Below are positions 7,979 to 17,300 of a stretch of DNA of 64,000 bases, piece after piece. The stretch spans positions 1-64,000 of the forward strand of contig JARUKZ010000010.1 in NCBI GenBank assembly GCA_029688955.1. The letters are read 5' to 3'. The notes beneath the pieces are model-generated. The model was not told where the DNA came from, searched no databases, and worked only from the letters and a program-made list of their open reading frames with translations. The stretch is from Chitinispirillales bacterium ANBcel5 (GTDB lineage Bacteria > Fibrobacterota > Chitinivibrionia > Chitinivibrionales > Chitinispirillaceae). Positions within the stretch are counted from its first letter, which is position 1. Each line of letters begins with the position of its first letter. Both the position numbers and the translations under genes were made by a program.

Positions 7979-8878
7979 CTAAATCGCCATTACAAAGCCT
8001 AATAAAATTATAATAACAGCACCAGCATACCGAACGCCGGAAAACAGCTTCGGAATCATCTTGCCTTTTCCATGAATCTGAAGTTTCCTTCTGACTACCA
8101 CTCCGGCTGTACCGATGACACTTACAGTAATAGCCATACCAACGGAGAGGGAAACTACAGACACAATTCCCCAGTGAAGCATCCCAAGGGTATTAGAAAA
8201 GATAAGTATCAAAAAAGCGCCGGGACAGGGGACAATACCTGCAGAGAATGAAAGCGCCGGTAAAGATGTAAATTTCTCATAGGGAAAAGGTATTTTCTTT
8301 AATGGTAGTTTTTTCAGCACCGGGGCAAGAAGCAAAATTGCTCCTACGACCATTATCATTACTCCGCTCATTCTCATCATAACCTGTGAAGAGTTGTCAC
8401 CGGTTGCAGAGGTATCAAGAAGAAAAACTCGTACCAAAAGAAAAAGAAGTATAGCAGAGCTTGTATGCACAAGTGCAAAAAGTGCTCCGGCAAACCATGA
8501 GCTAAGCAGAGAATCGGGTTGTGTAAGTGTATGGGTAGAAATGAGTAGTTTTGCATGCCCGGGACCAAGACTATGAATCACACCGTATACAAACGCAAGT
8601 AACACGATTACAGCAACAGAAAACAGCGTATTCCCTTCATCAATACTTCTCAATCTACCGGAGATTGTCCTGTTAAGCGAATGCTGTAAACGGAGTATTG
8701 TATTCATAAAGGGGATACGTGAGGTAAGATTTCCTGATACGGAAGTGGTTGTTGATACCTCTTTTTCGGTACTGTCCTCTGTTCTCTCCTGTGCCGGAGA
8801 GGTAGGTAAAAACGGATTACTCTGAGCAAAAGACATACTAAAAAAGAACATTACAATCAAAATGATCAGGTATTTCAA
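7979..8878 (-). CDS. Nickel/cobalt exporter, RcnA/HoxN-like membrane protein
   Basis: This is a 299-residue polytopic membrane protein with an N-terminal signal-like helix and about six further hydrophobic segments. Diagnostic features are HSLGPGHAK, with the His/Asp-type metal motif of the NiCoT/RcnA superfamily in its export form, and SAGIVPCPGAFLIL, the second RcnA-type signature. The segment between them lacks the His-rich loop of E. coli RcnA. It would export Ni2+ or Co2+ across the inner membrane; direction and substrate are family-based. The start codon overlaps the stop of the upstream DUF1007 gene in ATGA. This pairing is common in proteobacteria and supports one metal-handling unit. 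Confidence 0.85.
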   Translation of the reverse strand: MKYLIILIVMFFFSMSFAQSNPFLPTSPAQERTEDSTEKEVSTTTSVSGNLTSRIPFMNTILRLQHSLNRTISGRLRSIDEGNTLFSVAVIVLLAFVYGVIHSLGPGHAKLLISTHTLTQPDSLLSSWFAGALFALVHTSSAILLFLLVRVFLLDTSATGDNSSQVMMRMSGVMIMVVGAILLLAPVLKKLPLKKIPFPYEKFTSLPALSFSAGIVPCPGAFLILIFSNTLGMLHWGIVSVVSLSVGMAITVSVIGTAGVVVRRKLQIHGKGKMIPKLFSGVRYAGAVIIILLGFVMAI

Positions 8879-9447
8879 TCTGCACTCCTAAAGATTTCAA
8901 GAACGATAGTTTCGGCAAAATTTCGTGTTCTGAAGGACAAATCAGTACTAAAGGATTCATCACTTGTTGCCTGAATGAGATTTTTGTCCAGAAAAAAAGC
9001 GGTATAGATCTCGGGATCACTGAATGTTATCGTGATCTCCTTTGATTCTTTAACATCAAAGGAAACCGAAACGGGGATAAAAAAAGCGTATTGGATTCTT
9101 GATTGATGAGTTATGGATGGCACAAAGTTCTCTACCCTGCCAAAATCGTACCCCCTGCCATCAACCTCAACGGTGGTATAGTAATTATACATCGAGAGAT
9201 TATTGAATACTTTCTCGATTTCTGCACGCTCACTTTCATCAAAAACCCCGTCACTGTTTCTGTCATAATGCTCGACCATCATAGCACTGTTCATATCATC
9301 GATTTCCCAAAGGACCTGGATCCCATCAAGCCCCGAATCATTAATGACAAAACGTGCAGAAACATCGATAAAAAGGTGAGGGTGTGCAAGAAGTGAGATA
9401 GAAAAAAGCAGCATTAACAGCGCAGCTTTTACACTTTTTTGAAACAA
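8875..9447 (-). CDS. DUF1007 family periplasmic protein
   Basis: A TTG start at 9447 is preferred because AGGAG lies 8 bp upstream, and it gives a compact signal peptide (SVKAALLMLLFSISLLA) followed at once by the DUF1007 hallmark HPHLFIDV. An ATG at 9489 in frame is possible but has no ribosome site. The mature protein has an EF-hand-like acidic loop (DRNSDGVFDESE), typical of the family and perhaps metal binding, and beta-rich remaining sequence. DUF1007 proteins are exported and nearly always travel with RcnA-like exporters, as here, so they are thought to help periplasmic metal delivery or sensing. The biochemical role is not established. Confidence 0.85.
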   Translation of the reverse strand: MFQKSVKAALLMLLFSISLLAHPHLFIDVSARFVINDSGLDGIQVLWEIDDMNSAMMVEHYDRNSDGVFDESERAEIEKVFNNLSMYNYYTTVEVDGRGYDFGRVENFVPSITHQSRIQYAFFIPVSVSFDVKESKEITITFSDPEIYTAFFLDKNLIQATSDESFSTDLSFRTRNFAETIVLEIFRSAD

Positions 9448-9796
9448 CTTAACATTCTCCTGCGCTTTATAATCATTGCAGCTATACATACAATCACAGT
9501 TTCATTTTTTAAAGGGACATTAGCCCCACTCTTACCCTATGTAGCTACTTTATACACCTAAAAATAGCATACAAATATTAAAACTACTATGAGGAGAGTT
9601 CAAATAACAATATAAACACTACCGTGTAATGGCTAGCAGAGCAGGTTTAAACGTTTAACTTCATCGGTTTTATCATTTATAATTAAAGTACCCGGTATTA
9701 ATTCTGCTTTTTGTATTTTGAGGTTACGATATTAGCTCTGCGAGCGTACTGATTTTATATTATCACAATTTTTTTGAAAAGAGGGTTTGAGCAGGA
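9448..9796. promoter_or_regulatory. Divergent intergenic region with two dyads
   Basis: This region separates the metal-exporter pair (minus) from the DUF2007 gene (plus), so it should hold both promoters. It contains a perfect 12-bp palindrome, TTAAACGTTTAA, at 9647-9658, and an imperfect dyad at 9681-9703 (AATTAA..TACC/GGTA..TTAATT). Either could be an operator. Neither resembles the G-tract RcnR site or the classic NikR half-sites. Confidence 0.4.
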
Positions 9797-10168
9797 ATGT
9801 TATCTAAACCATTAATGAGATACCTGGACAGTGATGAAGCGTATCTTTTAAAAGAATACCTCAGTAATGAAGGTATCGAATCGATCGTTAAGCGCCAGGG
9901 GTTACCAAGAATACTGGGCGGTATCACCAATTTCAAAGTACTTATCGATCCAGGAGAGGTCAGTAATGCTCAGGCAGCGCTCTCCAATTTTTCTCAAGAG
10001 ATGAAACTCAGGCACAGTGAGCAGCAGCACCTTCTCTCAACACAATGCCCGGCCTGTAAGTCTGGCAATGTTACCACTGTAGAGAAAATTAGCATGATAC
10101 AAAGAATTTTCTATTGTGGAGTAATTATCATGCGCTGCAAAGAGTGTAGCTCCAGGTGGTACAGATAA
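9797..10168 (+). CDS. DUF2007 domain protein with C-terminal zinc ribbon
   Basis: This is a 123-residue soluble protein. Residues ~1-65 match the DUF2007 'putative signal transducing protein' fold (EAYLLKEYLSNEGIES, then FKVLIDPGEVSNAQAAL), a small alpha-beta domain related to PII-like folds. Residues ~80-123 form a four-cysteine zinc ribbon: CPAC-KSGNV, then MRCKECSSRWYR. The same two-part layout is common in bacterial DUF2007 proteins. The function is unknown. It precedes the GH65 phosphorylase by 181 bp on the same strand, with no convincing terminator between them. Confidence 0.8.
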   Translation: MLSKPLMRYLDSDEAYLLKEYLSNEGIESIVKRQGLPRILGGITNFKVLIDPGEVSNAQAALSNFSQEMKLRHSEQQHLLSTQCPACKSGNVTTVEKISMIQRIFYCGVIIMRCKECSSRWYR

Positions 10169-10349
10169 GGAGCTATACATCATTTTTAAGCTGTTGATTC
10201 TGCCCTAACGGCTTAATCTTTACCATACAGTTTCAAATCACCATCACTTTTTCTACGTTGGCCCTCTTTTTGCTTTCATTCTCTAGGTAAAATTCGGTAA
10301 AAGCAACGCCTGGAACGCAGACAGCAACAGAAAATGTAGGGAGAGGTGC

Positions 10350-12752
10350 ATGAAGGATGAACATTTTTCAATCGTTTACGATGGTTATAAGTCATCAGAA
10401 GAACCACTCAGAGAGGCACTTTGTACACTGGGAAATGGCTATTTTGCAACCAGAGGGGCAAACGAAACATGCCATGCTCAAAACAATCATTACCCGGGCA
10501 CCTATCTTGCGGGTGGCTATAACCGCTTAAAATCACGAGTTGCAGGCGAACTAATAGAAAGTGAAGACTTCGTAAACTGGCCAAACTGGCTCTATATGAG
10601 CTTTAAAATTGATGATCAGGAGTGGTTTAGCCTCGATGATGTTGATATTGTTTCCTATCACCAGGTGCTGGATACGTATCGGGGAATGCTTCAGTGCACT
10701 ATTCGTTTCAAAGACCACAACGGAAAAGAAACTATTCTGGTAACCCACCGTTTGGTTCATATGGGTTCTCCACATTTGGCCGCGATTCAGTGGACCATTA
10801 CCCCAACCAACTGGTCCGGCAAAATAACTGTTCACAGCGCCCTTGATGGTAGGGTAAAAAATGAAGGTGTTGAGCGCTATAAAAGCCTCAATAACAATCA
10901 TCTGGAAACCCTTTCCTACGGTTGCACCAGAACAGGTTCAATCTATCTGGAAGTACAGACCTGCCAATCACGCATTCGCATGGCACAAGCAGCAAGAAAT
11001 AGATTGTACCATCCTGATGGCTCACCCATTGATTGTAAACGAAGAGTGGTCAATGAAAACAGCTACATTGCCGAAGAACTTACATTTGATTGTAAGCAGG
11101 ATACACCAAGTTATGCAGAGAAGGTGGTCGCGCTGTATACATCACGGGATGTAGGGATAAGCGAACCGATACTTGAGGCTACAGAGCACCTGGAGCGTGC
11201 CGGAGATTTTAGAGAATTACTAAGCTCCCACCAAAGAGCCTGGCGTGAGTTGTGGGATACCTTTGATGTAGAAATCAGGGATGGCGATGAAAGCCAAAAA
11301 GTGATTCGGCTCCATATTTTCCATATCCTTCAAACAGCTTCACCCCATACCTATGACCTTGATGTAGGAATCCCCCCCAGGGGGCTTCATGGTGAAGCGT
11401 ACAGAGGACATATTCTCTGGGATGAACTGTTCACGTTTCCGTTTCTCAATTTCAGAAACCCGCTTTTAACCAGTGAGTTTCTTTTGTACCGCCATCGAAG
11501 GCTTGACAGGGCACGGTTAGCCGCAAAAGAGGCGGGCTACAGAGGAGCAATGTATCCCTGGCAAAGTGGAAGTAATGGTAGAGAGGAGAGTCAAAGAATT
11601 CACCTGAACCCGGTATCGGGAAGGTGGATCCCGGATGAAACCTACCTTCAGCGCCATGTAAACTCTGCGATTGTTTACAGTATATGGCAATACTTTCAAA
11701 CCACCGATGACAAAGAATTTCTCTACTTTTTCGGAGCTGAGATAATATTCGAAATTGCTCTGTTCTGGTCTTCAGTAGCCCATTATAATCCCGAAAGGCA
11801 ACGGTTTGAAATCCATGGCGTTATAGGTCCCGATGAGTATCATACGCGCTATCCTGCGTCAGAAAAACCAGGCATCAACAACAATGCTTATACAAACGTC
11901 ATGGCAGCCTGGGTAATACTTCGTGCAATCGATATACTTAATTTGCTGGATGATGCACGAAAAGAAGAACTTCTCACAAGGTTAAGAATAGATAACTCAG
12001 AATTGGAAAGATGGTATAATATCAGTACAAATATGTACATTCCTTTCACCAACAGCATAATCGATCAATTTGAAGGTTATAACGATCTTAAAGAGCTGGA
12101 CTGGGAGCAATATGTAAATAAATATGGAGAAGATATTCGACTCGATAGAATACTTGAAAAAGAGGGAGATTCTGTTAACAATTACAAGGCAAGCAAACAG
12201 GCTGATGTATTGATGCTTTTCTATCTTTTCTCAGGCGAGGAGATAGAGGAGCTGTTTAGCCATCTTGGGTATTCTTTTGAGCACTCAATGATCGAGGACA
12301 ATATCGAATATTACCGCCATCGCACCTCTCATGGCTCAACATTAAGCCGCCATGTATTCTCATGGGTAATCTCCCGTTCTGACCGGGAACGATCCTGGAA
12401 TATCTTTAAAAAAGCACTTATGTCAGATATAGAAGACATACAGGGCGGAACAACTCCTGAGGGGATTCATCTGGGCGCGATGAGTGGAACTGTTGATATG
12501 ATTCAGCGCTGTTATACCGGTCTTGAAGCCAGAGAGGATGTCCTTCACTTTGCACCCCAGTTACCTTCCAACTTAAAAGAGATAAAACTGAAACTTCGGT
12601 ACAGAAGCCACTGGATCTACATCACACTAAACCACGAGTGTATGAATATCGCCTTTGAAAAAGGGTGGGGAAACCCGATTAAAGTGAAGGTATTTGACAG
12701 TGAGTACGTGTTTTCAGAAAAAGAAAGTATGAGTTTCAGGCTTGAGATGTAG
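10350..12752 (+). CDS. GH65 family disaccharide phosphorylase (maltose/kojibiose/trehalose type)
   Basis: This is an 800-residue protein of normal GH65 length. In order it has an N-terminal beta-sandwich (residues ~1-280), an (alpha/alpha)6 barrel and a C-terminal beta region. Barrel signatures are GEAYRGHILWDELF, IGPDEYHTRY with the likely catalytic acid E496, NNAYTNVMAAW, the phosphate/substrate block YKASKQADVLMLF, and HRTSHGSTLS. The enzyme would cleave an alpha-glucoside with phosphate to give beta-glucose-1-phosphate. Which disaccharide it uses cannot be read from sequence, and no beta-phosphoglucomutase gene is adjacent. The start has a strong GGGAGAGG site. It is probably cytoplasmic, as no signal peptide is present. 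Confidence 0.9.
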   Translation: MKDEHFSIVYDGYKSSEEPLREALCTLGNGYFATRGANETCHAQNNHYPGTYLAGGYNRLKSRVAGELIESEDFVNWPNWLYMSFKIDDQEWFSLDDVDIVSYHQVLDTYRGMLQCTIRFKDHNGKETILVTHRLVHMGSPHLAAIQWTITPTNWSGKITVHSALDGRVKNEGVERYKSLNNNHLETLSYGCTRTGSIYLEVQTCQSRIRMAQAARNRLYHPDGSPIDCKRRVVNENSYIAEELTFDCKQDTPSYAEKVVALYTSRDVGISEPILEATEHLERAGDFRELLSSHQRAWRELWDTFDVEIRDGDESQKVIRLHIFHILQTASPHTYDLDVGIPPRGLHGEAYRGHILWDELFTFPFLNFRNPLLTSEFLLYRHRRLDRARLAAKEAGYRGAMYPWQSGSNGREESQRIHLNPVSGRWIPDETYLQRHVNSAIVYSIWQYFQTTDDKEFLYFFGAEIIFEIALFWSSVAHYNPERQRFEIHGVIGPDEYHTRYPASEKPGINNNAYTNVMAAWVILRAIDILNLLDDARKEELLTRLRIDNSELERWYNISTNMYIPFTNSIIDQFEGYNDLKELDWEQYVNKYGEDIRLDRILEKEGDSVNNYKASKQADVLMLFYLFSGEEIEELFSHLGYSFEHSMIEDNIEYYRHRTSHGSTLSRHVFSWVISRSDRERSWNIFKKALMSDIEDIQGGTTPEGIHLGAMSGTVDMIQRCYTGLEAREDVLHFAPQLPSNLKEIKLKLRYRSHWIYITLNHECMNIAFEKGWGNPIKVKVFDSEYVFSEKESMSFRLEM

Positions 12753-12883
12753 TTGGAAAACAGAAAATTAAACATCGGTCAGAAAACACGAAAATAGCAC
12801 TCTTAAAACAACAACCCTGCAAGTCTGCATTATTAAACATGATTGAATGGGCGTTCAAGTGAATACACTGAACACCACTTAAA

Positions 12884-13290
12884 CTATTCATGGTCATCAT
12901 AGATTATTGTAACTGAATCAATCCATAATGTGCTGCTCGTAATTTCTTCATTAGCATCACCAAAAACCATCCAAAAAAAGCGTCTCACTTCATCCGACGG
13001 TATCATATCTCATCTCTACATTCAGGGTATCAACCCAGTTTTCAAATTTTAATTCACTAAACACAGTATCCGGTCTCGAATCACCGTAATCGATTCTAAT
13101 CTCCTTACCATGCTTAGCCCCTGAGATCTTCAGGTCAAAAGAAAAGGTATCTCCCTTCGAATACCTGCAGTTCTTCATCTATAAGAAAATTTACCGTTAC
13201 TTTTTCTAATGGATGAGTAGGTGATCTACAGAACATACCAGCAAGTATCATTAAAACAGCAGTAATCAAACAGAAATCAGATTTAATCAT
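12884..13290 (-). pseudogene. Frameshifted small exported protein remnant
   Basis: Three minus-strand reading frames join into one plausible ~135-residue protein. From the ATG at 13290, the first frame gives a signal-like N-terminus (FCLITAVLMILAGMFC) and continues to KVTVNFLIDEELQVFEG. The sense then shifts frame to GDTFSFDLKISGAKHGKEI and IRIDYGDSRPD, up to EMRYDT. After a second shift it reads DEVRRFFWMVFGDANEE and ends WIDSVTIIYDDHE before the stop at 12884. The composition is that of a small beta-sandwich/Ig-like surface protein. Two frameshifts in 400 bp mean it is either a decaying gene or carries sequence errors at short homopolymers (a run of seven T lies near the second break). Confidence 0.6.
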
Positions 13291-13873
13291 TATTGACTCC
13301 GTAGATGAGTTTTACCGGGCGCCTAAAGTGATTATGGTGAAATAAAACCAGATTATAATATAATCAAATAACAGAAAGTAATAAATGATTGTATTACTTT
13401 GTATTTCTTTAATGTTTTTTGGTGAAACCATATCTAAATACATTCATTGAAAAGCAGGTTAATATAGAACAGTATAAAGAGAACCGAGACTTTCTTATAT
13501 AATAAGTTTAACAGATACCAACATACAGCTATAAATCAATAGGTACGCTGTCCAGAAATAGGCAGAAACTTTGAATATCGGAATTTTTGAAAAAAACTTT
13601 ATAGTATAATATTAGCGCACTTAAAAGCGCAACTATATTTTTTTTCTTTTTTTTTTCGTTTTTACCTATTGACAGCAATGAGGGTTAGAATCATTTTTTA
13701 TTAAACAAAAGGGATAATGCTGGTTACTATTTTGAATACATTGTAAAAAATCCCTCAAAATCGTAAAGGTATTTTTTTTACCTTTTTCTGTGTATATACA
13801 TTCTTTTCATATAAAAGTGTGTTTGTGATTACTATATCATACAACCTGCTAAACCAAATAAAGGGGAATTAGC
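13291..13873. other. 583-bp AT-rich intergenic region before the secreted-protein locus
   Basis: No gene is supported. The region is strongly AT-rich, with a T-dominated tract at about 13636-13663, and must contain the promoter for the 13874 gene. A U-rich-loop hairpin within it is listed separately. Confidence 0.6.
13765..13787 (+). terminator. Hairpin with T-run upstream of the secreted locus, possible attenuator
   Basis: AAAGGTA (13765-13771) pairs with TACCTTT (13779-13785) across a seven-T loop and continues into T residues. It lies about 90 bp before the first gene of the locus with no gene directly upstream, so it could act as a leader attenuator rather than an end-of-operon terminator. 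Confidence 0.3.
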
Positions 13874-14296
13874 ATGAAAGCTTCATTCTTTACTGGTGTT
13901 GTATTTATCTTCTTATTATTTCTTCCATCCTTAGCTCAACCGGGATTAACCATTTCGGGAGAACTTACCGATTCTGAAGGTGAACTTATAGGAGAAAATG
14001 ATAGTGTTTCGCTGGATGTAGTCGTGAAAATCTATGATGAAGATGACGGGACGGAACCTGGTTATGTTGAATCATTTTTAACAGAAGAATCTCAGGGTAT
14101 AACAGTATACAATGGTATTTTCACCGTTCAAATCGGTATCAGTGATACAACAGGAGCACTAAAAACAGTGCTTAGCTCTGCTGAAAACCCCTGGCTTGAA
14201 CTGACTATTGATGGAGATACATTATCACGATCACCAATAACCTCATCACCTTATGTAATAACTTACAACCGTCCACATGAAATAGCTGGTAATTAG
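13874..14296 (+). CDS. Small secreted beta-domain protein
   Basis: This is a 140-residue protein with a signal peptide (residues ~1-20, ending PSLAQ). The mature part is one domain: LTISGELTDSEGELIGE, SLDVVVKIYDE, GIFTVQIGISDT, PWLELTIDGDTLSRSPIT, SSPYVITY. This order is that of the 'transform to a Ig-like strand set ending in P-L-x-S-x-P-Y' module seen in many bacterial secreted and tail-fibre-like proteins. It is clearly homologous to the last ~110 residues of the 809-residue protein encoded at 21115. The 2252-residue double protease follows 19 bp later behind a GGAGGAG site, so the genes are probably one operon. The function of the module is unknown; adhesion or an anchoring partner role is a guess. 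Confidence 0.8.
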   Translation: MKASFFTGVVFIFLLFLPSLAQPGLTISGELTDSEGELIGENDSVSLDVVVKIYDEDDGTEPGYVESFLTEESQGITVYNGIFTVQIGISDTTGALKTVLSSAENPWLELTIDGDTLSRSPITSSPYVITYNRPHEIAGN

Positions 14297-14315
14297 TCGG
14301 CTAATTGGAGGAGAT

Positions 14316-17300
14316 ATGAAACGAACTAACAGATTACTTCTTTTGGTTGCGGCTAAACTACTGGTTTTGCTGTTTTTTCAGGTTACTGCATTTACTACTT
14401 TTGACACAGCTAAGGATAACAAGGCTGCTTTTTCAGACAGAGTTGATTTCTCAGTTGACCCAACTTCTTTGAATGTCACTCTACCTGTTGGTGAAACTGA
14501 TACAGTTAACCTGTTAGTCACCAATACGGGTGATTCATTGCTAACCTTTACTCCATTTGCGGTAGAGGAGATGGAATCAGGTAGTAGCGTTACAAACCAT
14601 GTTTACGGCGATTACCACTTTAAAAGTCTCGAAAGAGGTAGCACAGATACCCGTAAGGGGATACCCGTAACAGCTGGCAAGGGTGGTCCTGACCTGTTTG
14701 GCTACAGATGGATGGACTCTGACGAAACCGGTGGTCCGGTTTATCAGTGGAATGATATAAGCGCAACTGGTCAGAGGCTCGATATTGTTTCAGAGTGCCT
14801 TGATTGCTCACAGATGCAATCTATTTCATTCACATTTCCTTTCTATGAAAATAGTTATGATGAAATTTACGTAGGTTCAAACGGATATATTACTTTGGGA
14901 TCCGGTAGCAATATATTTGTAAACTATCCTTTACCCAGTACAATGGCTCCACCCAACCTTATTGCCCCTTTATACGAAGATCTTTATCCTGGATGGAGTG
15001 GTGATATCTACTTTCAGGATTTTGGTAATTATGTAATCGTCCAATATAACAATGTGGGCAGATGGTCAGGACCTGGTACCTATACCTTCCAGTTGAAGCT
15101 CGATAATAACGGCGTAATAACTTATTACTATAACAATCTCAGTGGCACGTTATTATCAAACACTGTAGGTATCCAAAACGCCACACAAGATGATGGTTTG
15201 ACTATTGCATATAATACTTCCTATTTAAAAGAAAATTTCGCCATTGAGATAAGATCAACTCCTAAGTGGCTAAGTGTTGCAAATCAAACAATTACTCTTG
15301 ATCCGGGAGAATCATATTCATTACTCTTAGAATTTAACGCACAGGAAGTATATGGGGACCATTATTATGGTGCATTAGAAATTAACCATAACTCCTCTTT
15401 GAAAGAAAATCCATTTATAATTCCTTGTACTTTGTATGCTCAGGGATTTAGAGGTTTATCGGTTTCCCCTCTAAGTCACCAATTTGAAAGTACGTGGGCT
15501 GGAGGCAGTGACACAGCTCTTTTTACATTAACTAACGCAGGGGACGAAACAACCGCAATTGATTCAATTGTTACAAATAACGAAATATTCTCGGTTTCGT
15601 CACAGCCATCAACCGTTCCGGCATTTGGAACCGTACAATTTATGGCAATCTTTTCACCTGAAAACCCGATAAACAATGAGGGGACATTAGAAATATACAG
15701 CAATGCAGAAGATAATCCCTACATAGCTGTTTCTCTTTCCGGTATAGGTACTGAGCCTCCCGTTGCATCCATAGAGCCCAGAGAGTTGTATGCTTCATCG
15801 CTGCCAAACTCTGCGCCGGTTGACCGGACCTTTGTGTTATCAAATTCAGGTGCCGCTCCACTTACCTTCGCGGTGAAAAGTATAGTGGAAACCTCCACAC
15901 CACTTATGAGTTTAAAATCTTCTCCCCAACCTCCAACAATTAAACATGATAAGATTTACTGCGAAAGTAACTACAAGAATCCTTTTGTCCCTGGCAGGGT
16001 GATTGTTGGATTGAAGGAACAAGCTGATAATTTTTCAAACAGCTCAATCCTAAGCAGCATTGATGCAACTAATGTCAGAGATCTTACTGTATTTCGCAAC
16101 CAACAAACGTCTCAAAGAGTTCCTGTTGGTCGACGTATACTGCTTGTAGAGCTGAAAACCAAAACAGAAGATTCAGTTCACCGTGCAATTTCAATTCTTA
16201 AAACAGATCCTAATGTTGCATATGCTGAACCAGATTTTATTGTAAGCATTGATCGCACTCCAAACGATGAACTGTTCGACCAACTTTACTCGATGCACAA
16301 TACTGGTCAGACCGGTGGAACCCCAAATGCTGATATTAGCGCTCTTGGTGCCTGGCAGAAGCACGTTGGAAACGGAAGTATTCTAATCGGTGTTATTGAT
16401 ACAGGTATCGATTATCTCCATCCCGATATTGCAGATAATATGTGGACCAATCCGGGTGAAACACCAAATGGGGAGGACGATGATGGAAACGGGTATATCG
16501 ATGATATCCATGGATATGATTTTGCCTATGGTACAAGTGATCCTATGGATCGAAATGGCCACGGAACACACTGTGCCGGAACGATTGCTGCTGTAGGAGA
16601 TAATAACATCGGCGTAGTAGGAGTAATGTGGGATGCACAGCTTGTTGCTCTTAAATTCCTTAATGATGGTGGTGGTGGATCGACTTCAGGAGCAATTGAA
16701 GCAGTGAATTACGCCACAATGATGGATATTGATATTACTTCAAACAGCTGGGGTGGCGGTGGCTTTTCCCAGGGGCTAAAGGATGCGATTGCAGCCGGCG
16801 GACTTTTTATTGCAGCAGCTGGTAATTCCAGTGAAAATAAAGATATTTTTCCCTCTTATCCGGCAAGTTACAATCTGGACAATATCATATCGGTAGCTGC
16901 AACAGATCACAATGATAACCTTGCCTGGTTTTCCTGCTATGGACCCAATTCAGTTCACCTTGGTGCTCCCGGAGTAGATATCTTAAGCACAGTACCTAAT
17001 AACTCCTATGATCACTACTCCGGAACATCTATGGCTACTCCCCATGTTGCAGGTGTAGCGGGACTTATTTGGAGTTTTAACCCATCCCTTACTGCTCTTG
17101 AAGTTAAGCAGATCATTTTGGACAATGTGGATCCAATACCGTCACTTCAAGGTATGACAATTACCGGGGGACGTCTTAATGCACAAAGAGCTATAGAGGC
17201 CACACCGGCACCTTGGATCACTGTAGAATCAATGGAACCGGGCGTTCTTAACCCTAATGAAGAACAGGAGTTTGTTGCCACCCTGGACCCACAAGGTCTC

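Noticed and set aside
13636-13663. T-rich tract with nearby GCGC pair as a terminator
   Set aside because: The stem is only four pairs and no gene ends close upstream.
16383-16596. Overlapping frames within the first subtilisin domain
   Set aside because: Antisense or out-of-frame shadows of the repeated calcium-loop-like sequence.
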